13,845 bases of DNA from Candidatus Aerophobota bacterium (GCA_003648815.1 QMPZ01000030.1:1-13845); one strand, 5' to 3'; positions 1 through 6,402 are shown, numbered from the stretch's first letter. Notes: generated by a model not told the origin, from the sequence alone. Made by a program: numbers and translations.

Positions 1-7
1 AAGGTCC

Positions 8-163
8 TTAGGTTATACAACTTAAGAGGCGATATGTCTTGCCTTCCTTAATTTTAGATTCTGTTTGCTCATCTATAGCCTTTTCAAGTTAAGGTAAAGT
101 TTCAGGATCATCTTGACCATTACTTTTGTGCTTTTGGTCTTTTATTTTAATTTTGCTGTATTG
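8..163 (-). pseudogene. Possible antitoxin-like gene remnant with an in-frame stop
   Basis: Read on the minus strand from about 163 down to a stop at 8-10, one frame gives a hydrophilic peptide with segments such as KIKDQKHKSNGQDDPETLP and LEKAIDEQTESKIKEGKTYR, separated by a single TAA at 89-91. The composition (charged, helical, a DDPETL-x-LEKAIDE stretch and a KEGKTYRL tail) recalls small type II antitoxins or other short DNA-binding partner proteins, but I recognise no family. There is no convincing start codon or ribosome site. The reading frame closes just where repeat element A begins, as if the 5' end had been replaced by the repeat. It may equally be a chance open stretch. Low confidence. 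Confidence 0.25.
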
Positions 164-168
164 CTATG

Positions 169-313
169 TAAGGTGGCTACCATGGTTCTACTTTGCGGTG
201 GCTAAAGTGTCTTCGACCATTCCTTCGGAATGACACCGCCTCGCCGGAGGACATAATACCGCCCATTAAAATGGGTGGTATTTTAACCCTTTACACTTTA
301 CTCTTCACTAATA
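169..313. repeat. Palindromic intergenic element A
   Basis: The element starts with TAAGGTGGCTACCATGGT (169-186), matching 17 of 18 bases at 3032-3049. It ends with GGTGGTATTTTAAC (274-287), matching 13 of 14 at 3273-3286, followed by degenerate heptamers (ACCCTTT, ACACTTT, ACTCTTC at 286-306). Inside are two hairpins. CATTCC-TTC-GGAATG (218-232) is enclosed by GCGGTG/CACCGC (195-200/234-239). AATACC-g-CCCAT-TAAA-ATGGG-t-GGTATT (255-282) is the second. The interior differs from element B, so these look like a dispersed repeat with conserved ends and a variable core. No transposase is present. Its function is unknown; it could be a REP/BIME-like or MITE-derived sequence. Confidence 0.6.
255..282. 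repeat. Perfect hairpin in element A
   Basis: AATACC and CCCAT pair with ATGGG and GGTATT around a TAAA loop, with one G-T wobble, giving a 12-bp stem. There is no T-run on either side, so it is not a typical intrinsic terminator. It could stabilise the 3' end of the permease transcript. The right arm belongs to the end shared with element B. Confidence 0.6.
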
Positions 314-464
314 ATCAATCACCCATTAAACCTGAGCTTAACAGCAAAACCTTATTTTTGGCTCTTTAAATCTCTGTGATCCCTCTGCTCTTACATTGTA
401 ACCTTAAAAAAGAGACGTCTTAATGAAGCCAAGGAGGCTATAAAGGTATACTTTCCGCTCTCCC

Positions 465-2726
465 TCACATCCACTTTCTTACAAAAGACTTTATAGGGTG
501 TAATGCTTTTACCATGATTAATGGCTTCTTATACTGCCGGGCAAATTCCTCGGGGAGCTTTCCCATAACTGCTTGTTGAAACAGTCCTTCTCTACTTGCA
601 CCTATAACCACCAGATCATAGTCTCTTGCCTCATCAAGAAGAGCCTCTAAAAGGTGTGATGACATGACATACTTGGGCTTAAACAATGAGCTATCTACTT
701 TAAGTAAGGGTAAATTCCTCCTGAGAAAATCCTCAATGTTAACATTGGGCTTACCTGACGGGAAAACATGGAAAACAGTTATCTCGCCCCCTTTCTTCTC
801 GACAAATATTGAAGCTGTCTCAAGAGCAAACGTGCTATTGGGACCTCCCGCGAAAGGAACAAGGACCCGCCAATATCTTTGTTGACGGCAGTTTTTTAAA
901 ATCGCTACATTACAGGTTGTTCGCTTTAAAACAGCGTCTATTGTACTTCCCAGGGCAAAGCCTTTTCGCCTAAAGCCTTCCCATCCCATTACTAAAAGGT
1001 CGGCTTTTTGCTCAGAGGCTGTAGAAATAATCCCTCTTGGAATGCTGCGACAGTAACGAATAGTACTCCCAAAGGGAAAATTAGTTGAAAGATAAAGTGT
1101 AGCTTCGACAATGGCCTCCTTACCTGTTAATATGTACTTGGGAGCATCTGAGAGAGAAAGCCGAGGTGGGACAGGTACCATATGAACTACTTCCACTTCT
1201 GCTTTTTTTGCCTTACAGAATCGGTAGCAATGCCAAGCAAGTTGCACGGCATTGACAGGATTGGCCACGGCAAGCAAAATTCGATAACGCTTTTTGCGAG
1301 GAATGGGCTTTTCCTCTAAGATCATAACCTCATCACGTGTTGCCATAGTCCTGTGCTTAGCATAGGTATGATAAATTATAACTCCTAAAATTATCCAGGC
1401 CGGTACCACAATCCAGGCTATAAGGCTTACATGAATCAACCATGCTGCAAGTAAAGCTTGGACAATAATGGCAACGATGGGAAAGAGGGGAAAGAGAGGC
1501 ATGAGAAATCCATAAGTAAGCTCATCTCCCATTTGGTGACGAATGCGAACTGCACATAAGTTTACGATAAAGAAAAGAAAAAGAAACATCATGCTCGCAC
1601 TTGATGCGACATCTATTGTAGGCAAAAAAGCTACCACACTGATTACTATTCCTGCGGTAAGAGCCAAGGCGACATCAGGGGTGAGATTCTTTTTTGAGAT
1701 GTGGGCAAAGATCTTGGGGAGCATTCGGTCTCTGCCCAGAGCGTAAGAGACACGTGTTGCAGAGTAAATAGTTGCATTCAATGCTGAAGTAGAGGCAAAG
1801 ATGATAGCAATAGTCGTTAGAAAACTTCCAAAGGGTAAAAGTTGAGAGATAGCCTGCCCGAATCCTTTGCTCCCATATTTTCCAATCCAAATCCAGGCAG
1901 GCTCACCCACATCTTTCACTGCTACCACACATGTAAAAGACAAACCCACGTAAGTGAGAACGACCAGGAGAATAGAATAAAGCATAGCTTTGGGGAGATT
2001 ACGCCGAGGCTGAATGGTCTCGTCTCCAGCCTGAGCTATCACTTCGAATCCTTCAAAAGCAACATAGGTAAAGCCCATTGTTATAAGGAGCTTTTTCCAA
2101 CCGTAGGGAAGAAAGGGCTCAAAGTTTGCCAGGCGTTCCGGATCAAGAAAAGCAACTACCACTCCTACCAGTGCAATGAAGGAAAGAATGATTATTTGCC
2201 CAAGCGTAAGCAGAGCTTCTGTCGTTCCAGTCTGAGAGGTACCCCGGTAGTTAATATAGAGGAATAAACTGGCAATCCCCACCCCTAAAAGTTTCTCAAC
2301 CAGTGGGAGTTGAATATCTTTCACGGAAATAAGACCAAGTTGGGAAAGATAATGTGTTGTGTATATGGCAAAGGTAATTGCATACAGGCTTCCAGCAACA
2401 GATGAAGCAAACCATTCCATCCATCCAGTTAAGAAACCTAAACTGTGACCAAAAGCGATCCTTGAGAAATTGTAGGTACCTCCAGCCCTGGGCATAGCCG
2501 AGCTTAATTCGGCATAGGACATACCAGTAAAGAGAGCAATAATTCCATTTAGACAAAAGGTAAGGACTACTCCACCTGGTCCTGCTATCTTTATGGCATT
2601 ACCAATTCCGATAAAGACCCCAGCACCGATCATCATCCCTACGCCCATCATGGTAATGTGAAGGAGCTTGAGCTCACGAGAAAGTCCAACAGCTATCTCG
2701 GATTGCTCGGTATCAGTTTCCTTCAT
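465..2726 (-). CDS. APC-family amino acid permease with two C-terminal USP domains
   Basis: A secondary transporter of the amino acid-polyamine-organocation superfamily in the inner membrane, probably importing an amino acid or related compound. Residues about 20-475 hold some 12 hydrophobic helices. The first contains GVGMMIGAGVFIGIG, the unwound glycine-rich substrate loop of this family. Two cytosolic universal-stress-protein (UspA-like) domains follow, from about residues 480 and 617. The first keeps a near-ATP-binding glycine pattern (MGWEG...GST); in the second it is degenerate (IGASREG...GK). I chose the ATG at 2726 because AGGAG sits 7 nt upstream; an ATG at 2741 adds five residues with a weaker site. 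The start overlaps the 3' end of the small membrane gene by 14 nt, suggesting translational coupling. Substrate cannot be inferred. Confidence 0.9.
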   Translation of the reverse strand: MKETDTEQSEIAVGLSRELKLLHITMMGVGMMIGAGVFIGIGNAIKIAGPGGVVLTFCLNGIIALFTGMSYAELSSAMPRAGGTYNFSRIAFGHSLGFLTGWMEWFASSVAGSLYAITFAIYTTHYLSQLGLISVKDIQLPLVEKLLGVGIASLFLYINYRGTSQTGTTEALLTLGQIIILSFIALVGVVVAFLDPERLANFEPFLPYGWKKLLITMGFTYVAFEGFEVIAQAGDETIQPRRNLPKAMLYSILLVVLTYVGLSFTCVVAVKDVGEPAWIWIGKYGSKGFGQAISQLLPFGSFLTTIAIIFASTSALNATIYSATRVSYALGRDRMLPKIFAHISKKNLTPDVALALTAGIVISVVAFLPTIDVASSASMMFLFLFFIVNLCAVRIRHQMGDELTYGFLMPLFPLFPIVAIIVQALLAAWLIHVSLIAWIVVPAWIILGVIIYHTYAKHRTMATRDEVMILEEKPIPRKKRYRILLAVANPVNAVQLAWHCYRFCKAKKAEVEVVHMVPVPPRLSLSDAPKYILTGKEAIVEATLYLSTNFPFGSTIRYCRSIPRGIISTASEQKADLLVMGWEGFRRKGFALGSTIDAVLKRTTCNVAILKNCRQQRYWRVLVPFAGGPNSTFALETASIFVEKKGGEITVFHVFPSGKPNVNIEDFLRRNLPLLKVDSSLFKPKYVMSSHLLEALLDEARDYDLVVIGASREGLFQQAVMGKLPEEFARQYKKPLIMVKALHPIKSFVRKWM

Positions 2727-2874
2727 TCTTGCTCTCCTCATTTATCCCTTGCGATTTCTTAGAGTATTTTGAATGGAGATCTTCGATGATACGTCTGCAC
2801 CATAGAGTCAGAAAGATGATAGCACTCAGTGAGCTTACTATTACTATCAAACCTACTATAACATCAGCTTTCAT
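2713..2874 (-). CDS. 53-residue single-span membrane protein upstream of the permease
   Basis: A small ORF on the minus strand begins MKADVIVGLIVIVSSLSAII and ends in a polar, lysine- and glutamate-rich tail. The first ~25 residues form one hydrophobic helix, followed by WCRR, a positive-inside boundary placing the tail in the cytosol. GGGAAG lies 6 nt upstream of its ATG. The stop overlaps the permease start by 14 nt, and it is the first ORF after a good promoter (2912-2940). Small one-helix partners are known for some secondary transporters (for example MetS-type subunits of NSS transporters and proteins annotated as symporter small accessory protein). By position and topology this is a likely accessory subunit of the permease. 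I do not recognise the sequence itself. Confidence 0.6.
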   Translation of the reverse strand: MKADVIVGLIVIVSSLSAIIFLTLWCRRIIEDLHSKYSKKSQGINEESKNEGN

Positions 2875-2911
2875 CTTTTTCTTCCCGTCCCATACATCAC
2901 ATGTCAGGTTT

Positions 2912-2940
2912 AATCTAATTCAATTTTAGGCTTATGTCAA
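2912..2940 (-). promoter_or_regulatory. Sigma-70-type promoter of the small protein-permease unit
   Basis: The minus strand reads TTGACA (2940-2935, perfect -35), a 17-base spacer, then TAGATT (2917-2912, four of six matches to TATAAT). Transcription would start near 2905, leaving a leader of about 30 nt before the small membrane protein's ATG at 2874. No operator-like repeat is evident. Confidence 0.6.
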
Positions 2941-3081
2941 TTTTGCCAGGATGAGTGAATTGGGCTCTTAAGAACATTTATAGACCTATCTTTAAGTCAT
3001 CATAAAGATAGGACTGTCCCCCTGACATCTTTAAGGCGGCTACCATGGTCTGTTATGCGCAACCTACGGGTTGCGGCTATC

Positions 3082-3180
3082 CAGATGGAGCTATTTTCCC
3101 TTCGCTTCCTGGGAGCCCTCCTTTTTTGCTTCGCAAAAAAGTCATTTCCCTAAGTCGCTCAGGAAAAATAGCTCCATCTG
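3082..3180. repeat. 99-bp segment bounded by a 16-bp perfect inverted repeat
   Basis: CAGATGGAGCTATTTT (3082-3097) is the exact reverse complement of AAAATAGCTCCATCTG (3165-3180). Inside is another perfect hairpin, CTTTTTTGC-TTC-GCAAAAAAG (3121-3141). The nested structure could extrude as a cruciform or fold as a strong RNA hairpin. It also has the form of a tiny MITE, but I see no clear target-site duplication at its edges and no coding capacity. Confidence 0.65.
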
Positions 3181-3284
3181 TAGACATTAAAAAAACGACA
3201 CTTGAGGGGAAAGGCTTCCGCCCATTCCCAAGGAAGATCCCTCCAATATAGCCTGCTCCCCCTTCTAAAGCAGGTGGCATTTTA

Positions 3285-3319
3285 ACTCTTCACCCTTTAC
3301 TCTTTACTCTTCACCCTTC
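3285..3319. repeat. Tandem degenerate heptamers ACYCTTY, five units
   Basis: The consecutive 7-mers are ACTCTTC, ACCCTTT, ACTCTTT, ACTCTTC and ACCCTTC, followed by degenerate CGCTTCGCTT. Three related units lie at 286-306 in element A, and related words overlap the 3' end of the LarA-like gene near 8883-8908. They recall the short tandemly repeated heptamers (STRR) described in cyanobacteria, though the sequence differs. They do not code. Confidence 0.65.
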
Positions 3320-3326
3320 GCTTCGC

Positions 3327-3354
3327 TTGTTTTTTCCTCGGATTAATATATGAT
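3327..3354 (+). promoter_or_regulatory. Weak candidate promoter for the DUF362 gene
   Basis: TATGAT (3349-3354) is a fair -10 hexamer, with TTGTTT (3327-3332) 16 bases upstream as a poor -35. The start would lie near 3361, about 80 nt before the ATG. Just downstream are two tandem 9-mers, AGTCAAACA and AGTCAAATA (3357-3374), that could be a regulator site or chance. Confidence 0.3.
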
Positions 3355-3442
3355 TGAGTCAAACAAGTCAAATAAGCCATAGAGGCCCATATCTTGGAAT
3401 ATGAATAAAAAATTCAGGTAGGTTATTTGAAAAGGATGGAAA

Positions 3443-4672
3443 ATGAGTTTTCAAAAACTGATTTCAATTCAAAGGATCAATGACGATGACATAAAGCGGG
3501 CAGCATTTCGGGCTTTAGAGGCAATTCGTGCGGAATCCTTGATGCGGGAAGGGATGAAGGTACTTTTGAAACCAAATCTTCTCTCAGCCAAACCACCTGA
3601 AAGAGCGGTGACCACTCACCCAGAGGTGGTGAGAGCTGTGATCCATTGGGTTAAACAATTCAGTCCGTCAAAAATCTACGTGGCCGACTCCTCTGGAGGC
3701 GGAGCAAGAATCGGCCTTAAGGCGACAATTAATTCCCTTAAAGTATCCGGTATCAAATCCGTGTGTGATGAAGAAGGGGTTGAATGTCTTGCCCTGGAGA
3801 AGACAAAACGGGAAATATATCCTGTGCCAAATCCTTTAGTTTTGAACGAGGTCGTCAGCACAAAACTCTTAAAAGAGGTGGATTTAATCATTAATCTTCC
3901 AAAGATTAAGACACATACTTTAACCTATCTTACCTGTTGTATCAAAAATATGTTCGGAATTATCTTGTTGGCTAACAAAGCCAGTATTCACGCTTTATTT
4001 CCGAGAAGAGAAGAGTTTGCCTCTGCCCTGGTGGACATATATTCAGTAAGTGTCCCCCAACTGACCGTTGTCGATGGTTATTTGTGTCAGGAAGGAAATG
4101 GCCCTTCCGCTGGCGATGTTGTTAAGCTGGATCTTATTCTGGCTGGCTACGATCCGGTCGCCCTTGATACTCTTGTATGTAAGATTATTGGCTTGGATCC
4201 TGATAGAGTTTTATATCTTGCAAAAGCCGAAGCCAAAGGTTTAGGTTCAATGGCACTCGAGGAGTTTGAAATAATCGGAGAGTCGATTGACTCGATAAGG
4301 CGTCCTTTCAAGATTCCTGGAGGGAAAAAGTGGTCGCTTCCATTTCCCCTGCCCAGGTTTCTTACTAATTATGCTGGCAGAATTCTTTTTCGATCCACTG
4401 TCCATTTTGATGAATCGAAATGCAAGTTATGTGGCAGTTGCTGGGAGAACTGTCCTGTAGGCGCTATCTCTCCACCTTCAAAGAAAATGAAAGTAAACAA
4501 AATACCAGTATGGAACAAGAGTAAATGTATAACCTGCTACTGCTGCGCGGAGTTGTGCCCTTATGAGGCTGTTAACTTTAAGACCAATATCCTAAAAAAT
4601 ATCCTTCTTTCATGGTTTGGTGGAGCTATGTTGGGCATTATTGCGATAGTCATCTTGCTTATTTACCTTTAA
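3443..4672 (+). CDS. DUF362 domain protein with two 4Fe-4S clusters and a C-terminal membrane anchor
   Basis: Residues ~1-290 match the DUF362 family: LLKPNLLS, TTHPEVVRAV, ADSSGGG and NLPKIKTHTLTYLTCCIKN are its hallmark segments. Two ferredoxin motifs follow, CKLCGSCWENCP and CITCYCCAELCP, each CxxCxxCxxxCP, expected to bind two 4Fe-4S clusters. The last ~22 residues are hydrophobic (MLGIIAIVILLIYL), so the protein is probably held at the cytosolic face of the membrane. Members are common in anaerobes; their reaction is largely undefined, so only an electron-transfer role is inferred. AAGGA lies 6 nt before the ATG. It is divergent from the permease and convergent with the next gene, so it appears monocistronic. 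Confidence 0.88.
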   Translation: MSFQKLISIQRINDDDIKRAAFRALEAIRAESLMREGMKVLLKPNLLSAKPPERAVTTHPEVVRAVIHWVKQFSPSKIYVADSSGGGARIGLKATINSLKVSGIKSVCDEEGVECLALEKTKREIYPVPNPLVLNEVVSTKLLKEVDLIINLPKIKTHTLTYLTCCIKNMFGIILLANKASIHALFPRREEFASALVDIYSVSVPQLTVVDGYLCQEGNGPSAGDVVKLDLILAGYDPVALDTLVCKIIGLDPDRVLYLAKAEAKGLGSMALEEFEIIGESIDSIRRPFKIPGGKKWSLPFPLPRFLTNYAGRILFRSTVHFDESKCKLCGSCWENCPVGAISPPSKKMKVNKIPVWNKSKCITCYCCAELCPYEAVNFKTNILKNILLSWFGGAMLGIIAIVILLIYL

Positions 4673-4696
4673 ATGAACTTGCGATACTTTCTTTAC

Positions 4697-5119
4697 TCAA
4701 ACTTCCTCATCTAAATGAGGTTCTTGGCGAAGTTCTTTTTTACAGGACTGACGTCTCTTTTGTTCAAGCAATTTCTTTTTGGCTCTTCTTGAGCGCCTTC
4801 GCTTTGCCCTTCGGATTTTTTCGCGGCGCCTTTCCTCCTCGCTTTCCTTTCCCAGGATATGACTTTCGATCTTACGTACCAGCTCCCGCCTGGCCAAAAA
4901 GCGATTTAGAGCCTGAGATCGAGCTTTTTGCATTTTGACCTCAAAGCCGGTAGGAACATGTTTTAAGTAAACACAGGTAGCAGTCTTGTTGGCCTTTTGT
5001 CCTCCTGGACCACTTGAGCGGATGAACTTTTCTATCAGGTCTTCCTCCCTTATTCCAAACCTTCGCATCTTCTCCTCTAAGGCCCTTTGTTTTTCCGGAC
5101 GAACTCCGAAATCGAGCAT
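4697..5119 (-). CDS. Peptide chain release factor-like protein (RF-1 domain, GGQ)
   Basis: A 140-residue protein with the class I release-factor catalytic domain. SSGPGGQKANKTATCVYLKH places the GGQ loop at residues 39-41, which enters the peptidyl-transferase centre and hydrolyses peptidyl-tRNA. The codon-recognition domains of RF1/RF2 (over 350 residues) are absent. The C-terminal third is a very basic tail (KIRRAKRRRSRRAKKK), like the tails by which ArfB/YaeJ-type rescue factors occupy the mRNA channel. The likely role is rescue of stalled ribosomes. It is related to, but not clearly the same as, ArfB, PrfH or mitochondrial mtRF-R. GAGGTG precedes the ATG by 5 nt, and a strong promoter lies just upstream, so it is its own unit. 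Confidence 0.85.
   Translation of the reverse strand: MLDFGVRPEKQRALEEKMRRFGIREEDLIEKFIRSSGPGGQKANKTATCVYLKHVPTGFEVKMQKARSQALNRFLARRELVRKIESHILGKESEEERRREKIRRAKRRRSRRAKKKLLEQKRRQSCKKELRQEPHLDEEV
4700..4741 (+). terminator. Intrinsic terminator of the DUF362 gene, inside the convergent gene
   Basis: AACTTC (4700-4705) pairs with GAAGTT (4729-4734). An inner CTCAT/ATGAG stem (4706-4710/4715-4719) has a CTAA loop. The structure is followed by C and six T (4736-4741). It begins 27 nt after the DUF362 stop and lies within the last codons of the opposite-strand release-factor-like gene. The minus strand has no equivalent T-run after the hairpin. Confidence 0.55.
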
Positions 5120-5147
5120 TTTTCACCTCGACGATCAGCTTTGTTTG

Positions 5148-5176
5148 ATTATAAGAGAATTTCTTGGCAAGGTCAA
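5148..5176 (-). promoter_or_regulatory. Near-consensus sigma-70 promoter of the release factor-like gene
   Basis: The minus strand reads TTGACC (5176-5171, five of six), exactly 17 bases, then TATAAT (5153-5148, perfect). The start is expected near 5141, giving a leader of about 22 nt containing the GAGGTG ribosome site. This is the best promoter in the window and separates this gene from the hexuronate operon upstream. Confidence 0.75.
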
Positions 5177-5281
5177 AGCTTTCTATAAAGTCATCTTAAC
5201 CATTACCAGAACTAGAGGCCTTTGATGCTCTTTCTTTCATTATTTTTGGAAAATTGTCCATATCAAGGGGAAGGTTCTTTA

Positions 5282-5419
5282 TTAAGGGAAGCCAGAATAA
5301 GGCGCAGCGGCTCCCGAGGCGTTTTTCTTTTCGCATCTCATCCCTTTTGACTTTATTTTCAAAGAAACAAGGCTGTTGAAAACATCGACCTCGATATTGT
5401 AAGAGCCCGCATAATCCAT
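5282..5419 (-). CDS. Doubtful 45-residue ORF after the aldolase gene
   Basis: Nine bases after the stop of the DHDPS-like gene, an ATG opens a 45-codon frame beginning MDYAGSYNIEVDVFNSLVSL and ending GAAAPYSGFP. There is no Shine-Dalgarno sequence; any translation would depend on coupling to the upstream gene. I recognise no family. It may be a small operon gene, the decayed start of a lost gene, or chance. Otherwise the 309-base gap 5120-5428 holds only the release-factor promoter, and I see no clear terminator for the operon. Confidence 0.2.
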   Translation of the reverse strand: MDYAGSYNIEVDVFNSLVSLKIKSKGMRCEKKNASGAAAPYSGFP

Positions 5420-5428
5420 AATCAAGGT

Positions 5429-6346
5429 TTAGATGCCAAGCTCCTTATGCCAATCCTTGATGAGCTCCCTCAAATATTTGAGGAATCTTATCTCCCTTTC
5501 GGTAAACGTTACCTTGCCGGTTCTACAAACCGGGCTAATGGGAAGGCCACAAAGTTGGAGGAACATCTTCGAGGATGCTGGATACTTGTTGCTCAGCGCC
5601 AATTTTATAACCCCTAAAAAACGCTGAAGCTTGCGGGAACTTTCCGGTTCTCTTTGAAAGTTCTCGCAGAGCCATACGTAAAGTTCGGGACAGAAGTTGG
5701 CGTCTATTCCACTAAATCCATCTCCTCCGAGAAGGAGCGAGTCTAAAAGTGTTAACGAGTCGGCATTGAACCACCTGATCGATGTACCCTTGATCGCCCC
5801 AAGCTTGTCCTTTATTAAATCAGTCTGCGCCGAGGTATCCTTGTAGAAGAAAAACCTCTTGGTGGATGCTGCCCACCTTAGAATTTCAGGAGTTAGAAGG
5901 CGATGATATGGAAGGGGACATTCATAAAACCCGAGTGGTACCTCATCTGTCAGTTCCAAAAGCCTGCTCACATTTTGTAGCCAGATATCATCCCCCTCAT
6001 CCCTTCTGGCTAACTGACAGACAATGACGACAGCTGCCTTAGCTCCTTGCTCCCACAATTTCTTGATAAATTGTGCCTGTCTTTTAATTGAGCCGCCAAA
6101 TGTTCCCGAGGCAACCACGGGCACTCTTCCTGCACTGCGCTTAACCACCCGTCTGACTAAACTGATCTTCTCCTCTTCGGTCAACTCATACATCTCGCTT
6201 GAAAGACATACAGCAAACAGCCCCGCTACTCCTGCCTCAATATACCAGTCTGTTAGAGCATCCACGCCAGACCAATCAACTTCCCCATTCTCCTTAAATG
6301 GGGTGAGCATTACCGGCCATACCCCTTTTGTAACTTCGGGCTCCAT
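5429..6346 (-). CDS. DHDPS/N-acetylneuraminate lyase family aldolase-like protein
   Basis: A class I aldolase homologue of the DapA family (TIM barrel, Schiff-base lysine); family members cleave or form 2-keto acids using pyruvate. Numbered from the ATG at 6346, Y141 (FYECP, in place of YNxP) and K169 (FFYKDT) are 28 residues apart, the spacing of Y133 and K161 in E. coli DapA. GIDANFCPE matches the late G-x-S/D-x-x-N segment. The usual GTTGE motif reads CLSSE, and the later proline/tyrosine segment reads VCQLARRDEG, so the substrate is probably not aspartate semialdehyde. As last gene of the hexuronate operon it may act on a keto-deoxy sugar acid. TTG at 6373 would add nine residues but has no ribosome site; MEPEVTKGVWPVMLTPF fits the family N-terminus. 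Confidence 0.85.
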   Translation of the reverse strand: MEPEVTKGVWPVMLTPFKENGEVDWSGVDALTDWYIEAGVAGLFAVCLSSEMYELTEEEKISLVRRVVKRSAGRVPVVASGTFGGSIKRQAQFIKKLWEQGAKAAVVIVCQLARRDEGDDIWLQNVSRLLELTDEVPLGFYECPLPYHRLLTPEILRWAASTKRFFFYKDTSAQTDLIKDKLGAIKGTSIRWFNADSLTLLDSLLLGGDGFSGIDANFCPELYVWLCENFQREPESSRKLQRFLGVIKLALSNKYPASSKMFLQLCGLPISPVCRTGKVTFTEREIRFLKYLRELIKDWHKELGI

Positions 6347-6402
6347 CTTCGCTTTTGTCCGTGTCCCAATCAAGCTTAACGGTAAAAGTTTAAAGTTCAG
6401 GG

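Larger units (their letters stand above)
1..464. other. Gene-poor region downstream of the permease
   Basis: No intact gene is supported in these 464 bases. They hold the possible pseudogene remnant (8-163), repeat element A (169-313) and, nearest the permease stop, a stretch that may end its transcript. There the minus strand reads a short AGCC/GGCT hairpin (about 432-444) and later a run of six T (405-410), separated by about 20 nt. That spacing is too loose for a confident intrinsic terminator. The remainder is A+T-rich with nothing recognisable. Confidence 0.5.
3032..3319. repeat. Palindromic intergenic element B with variable core
   Basis: It starts with TAAGGCGGCTACCATGGT (3032-3049) and ends with GGTGGCATTTTAAC (3273-3286) plus five heptamers. 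These are the same ends as element A in the same orientation, but the core is about twice as long and unrelated. Internal palindromes are CGCAACC-TACG-GGTTGCG (3058-3075), a long 16-bp inverted repeat (3082-3180) enclosing a 9-bp hairpin, and CCTGCT/AGCAGG (3252-3257/3269-3274). Elements A and B flank the small protein-permease unit as direct repeats. Short ORFs on both strands here follow from the palindromes and are not genes. Confidence 0.6.

Noticed and set aside
255..282. Hairpin as intrinsic terminator of the permease
   Set aside because: The stem is strong but no T-run follows on either strand and it lies ~180 nt past the stop; better read as part of element A.
1842..2267. 141-residue plus-strand ORF
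   Set aside because: Antisense shadow of the permease membrane domain; no recognisable domain or ribosome site.
3045..3280. Overlapping 67-68-residue ORFs on both strands in element B
   Set aside because: They mirror each other because the region is palindromic repeat DNA; there is no ribosome site and no protein-like conservation signal.
3285..3319. CRISPR or microsatellite array
   Set aside because: Units are only 7 bp, degenerate and without spacers, and no cas gene is present.
4612..4938. 108-residue plus-strand ORF after the DUF362 gene
   Set aside because: It begins inside the DUF362 gene and is antisense to the basic tail of the release-factor-like gene, whose GGQ motif and promoter make that strand the real one.
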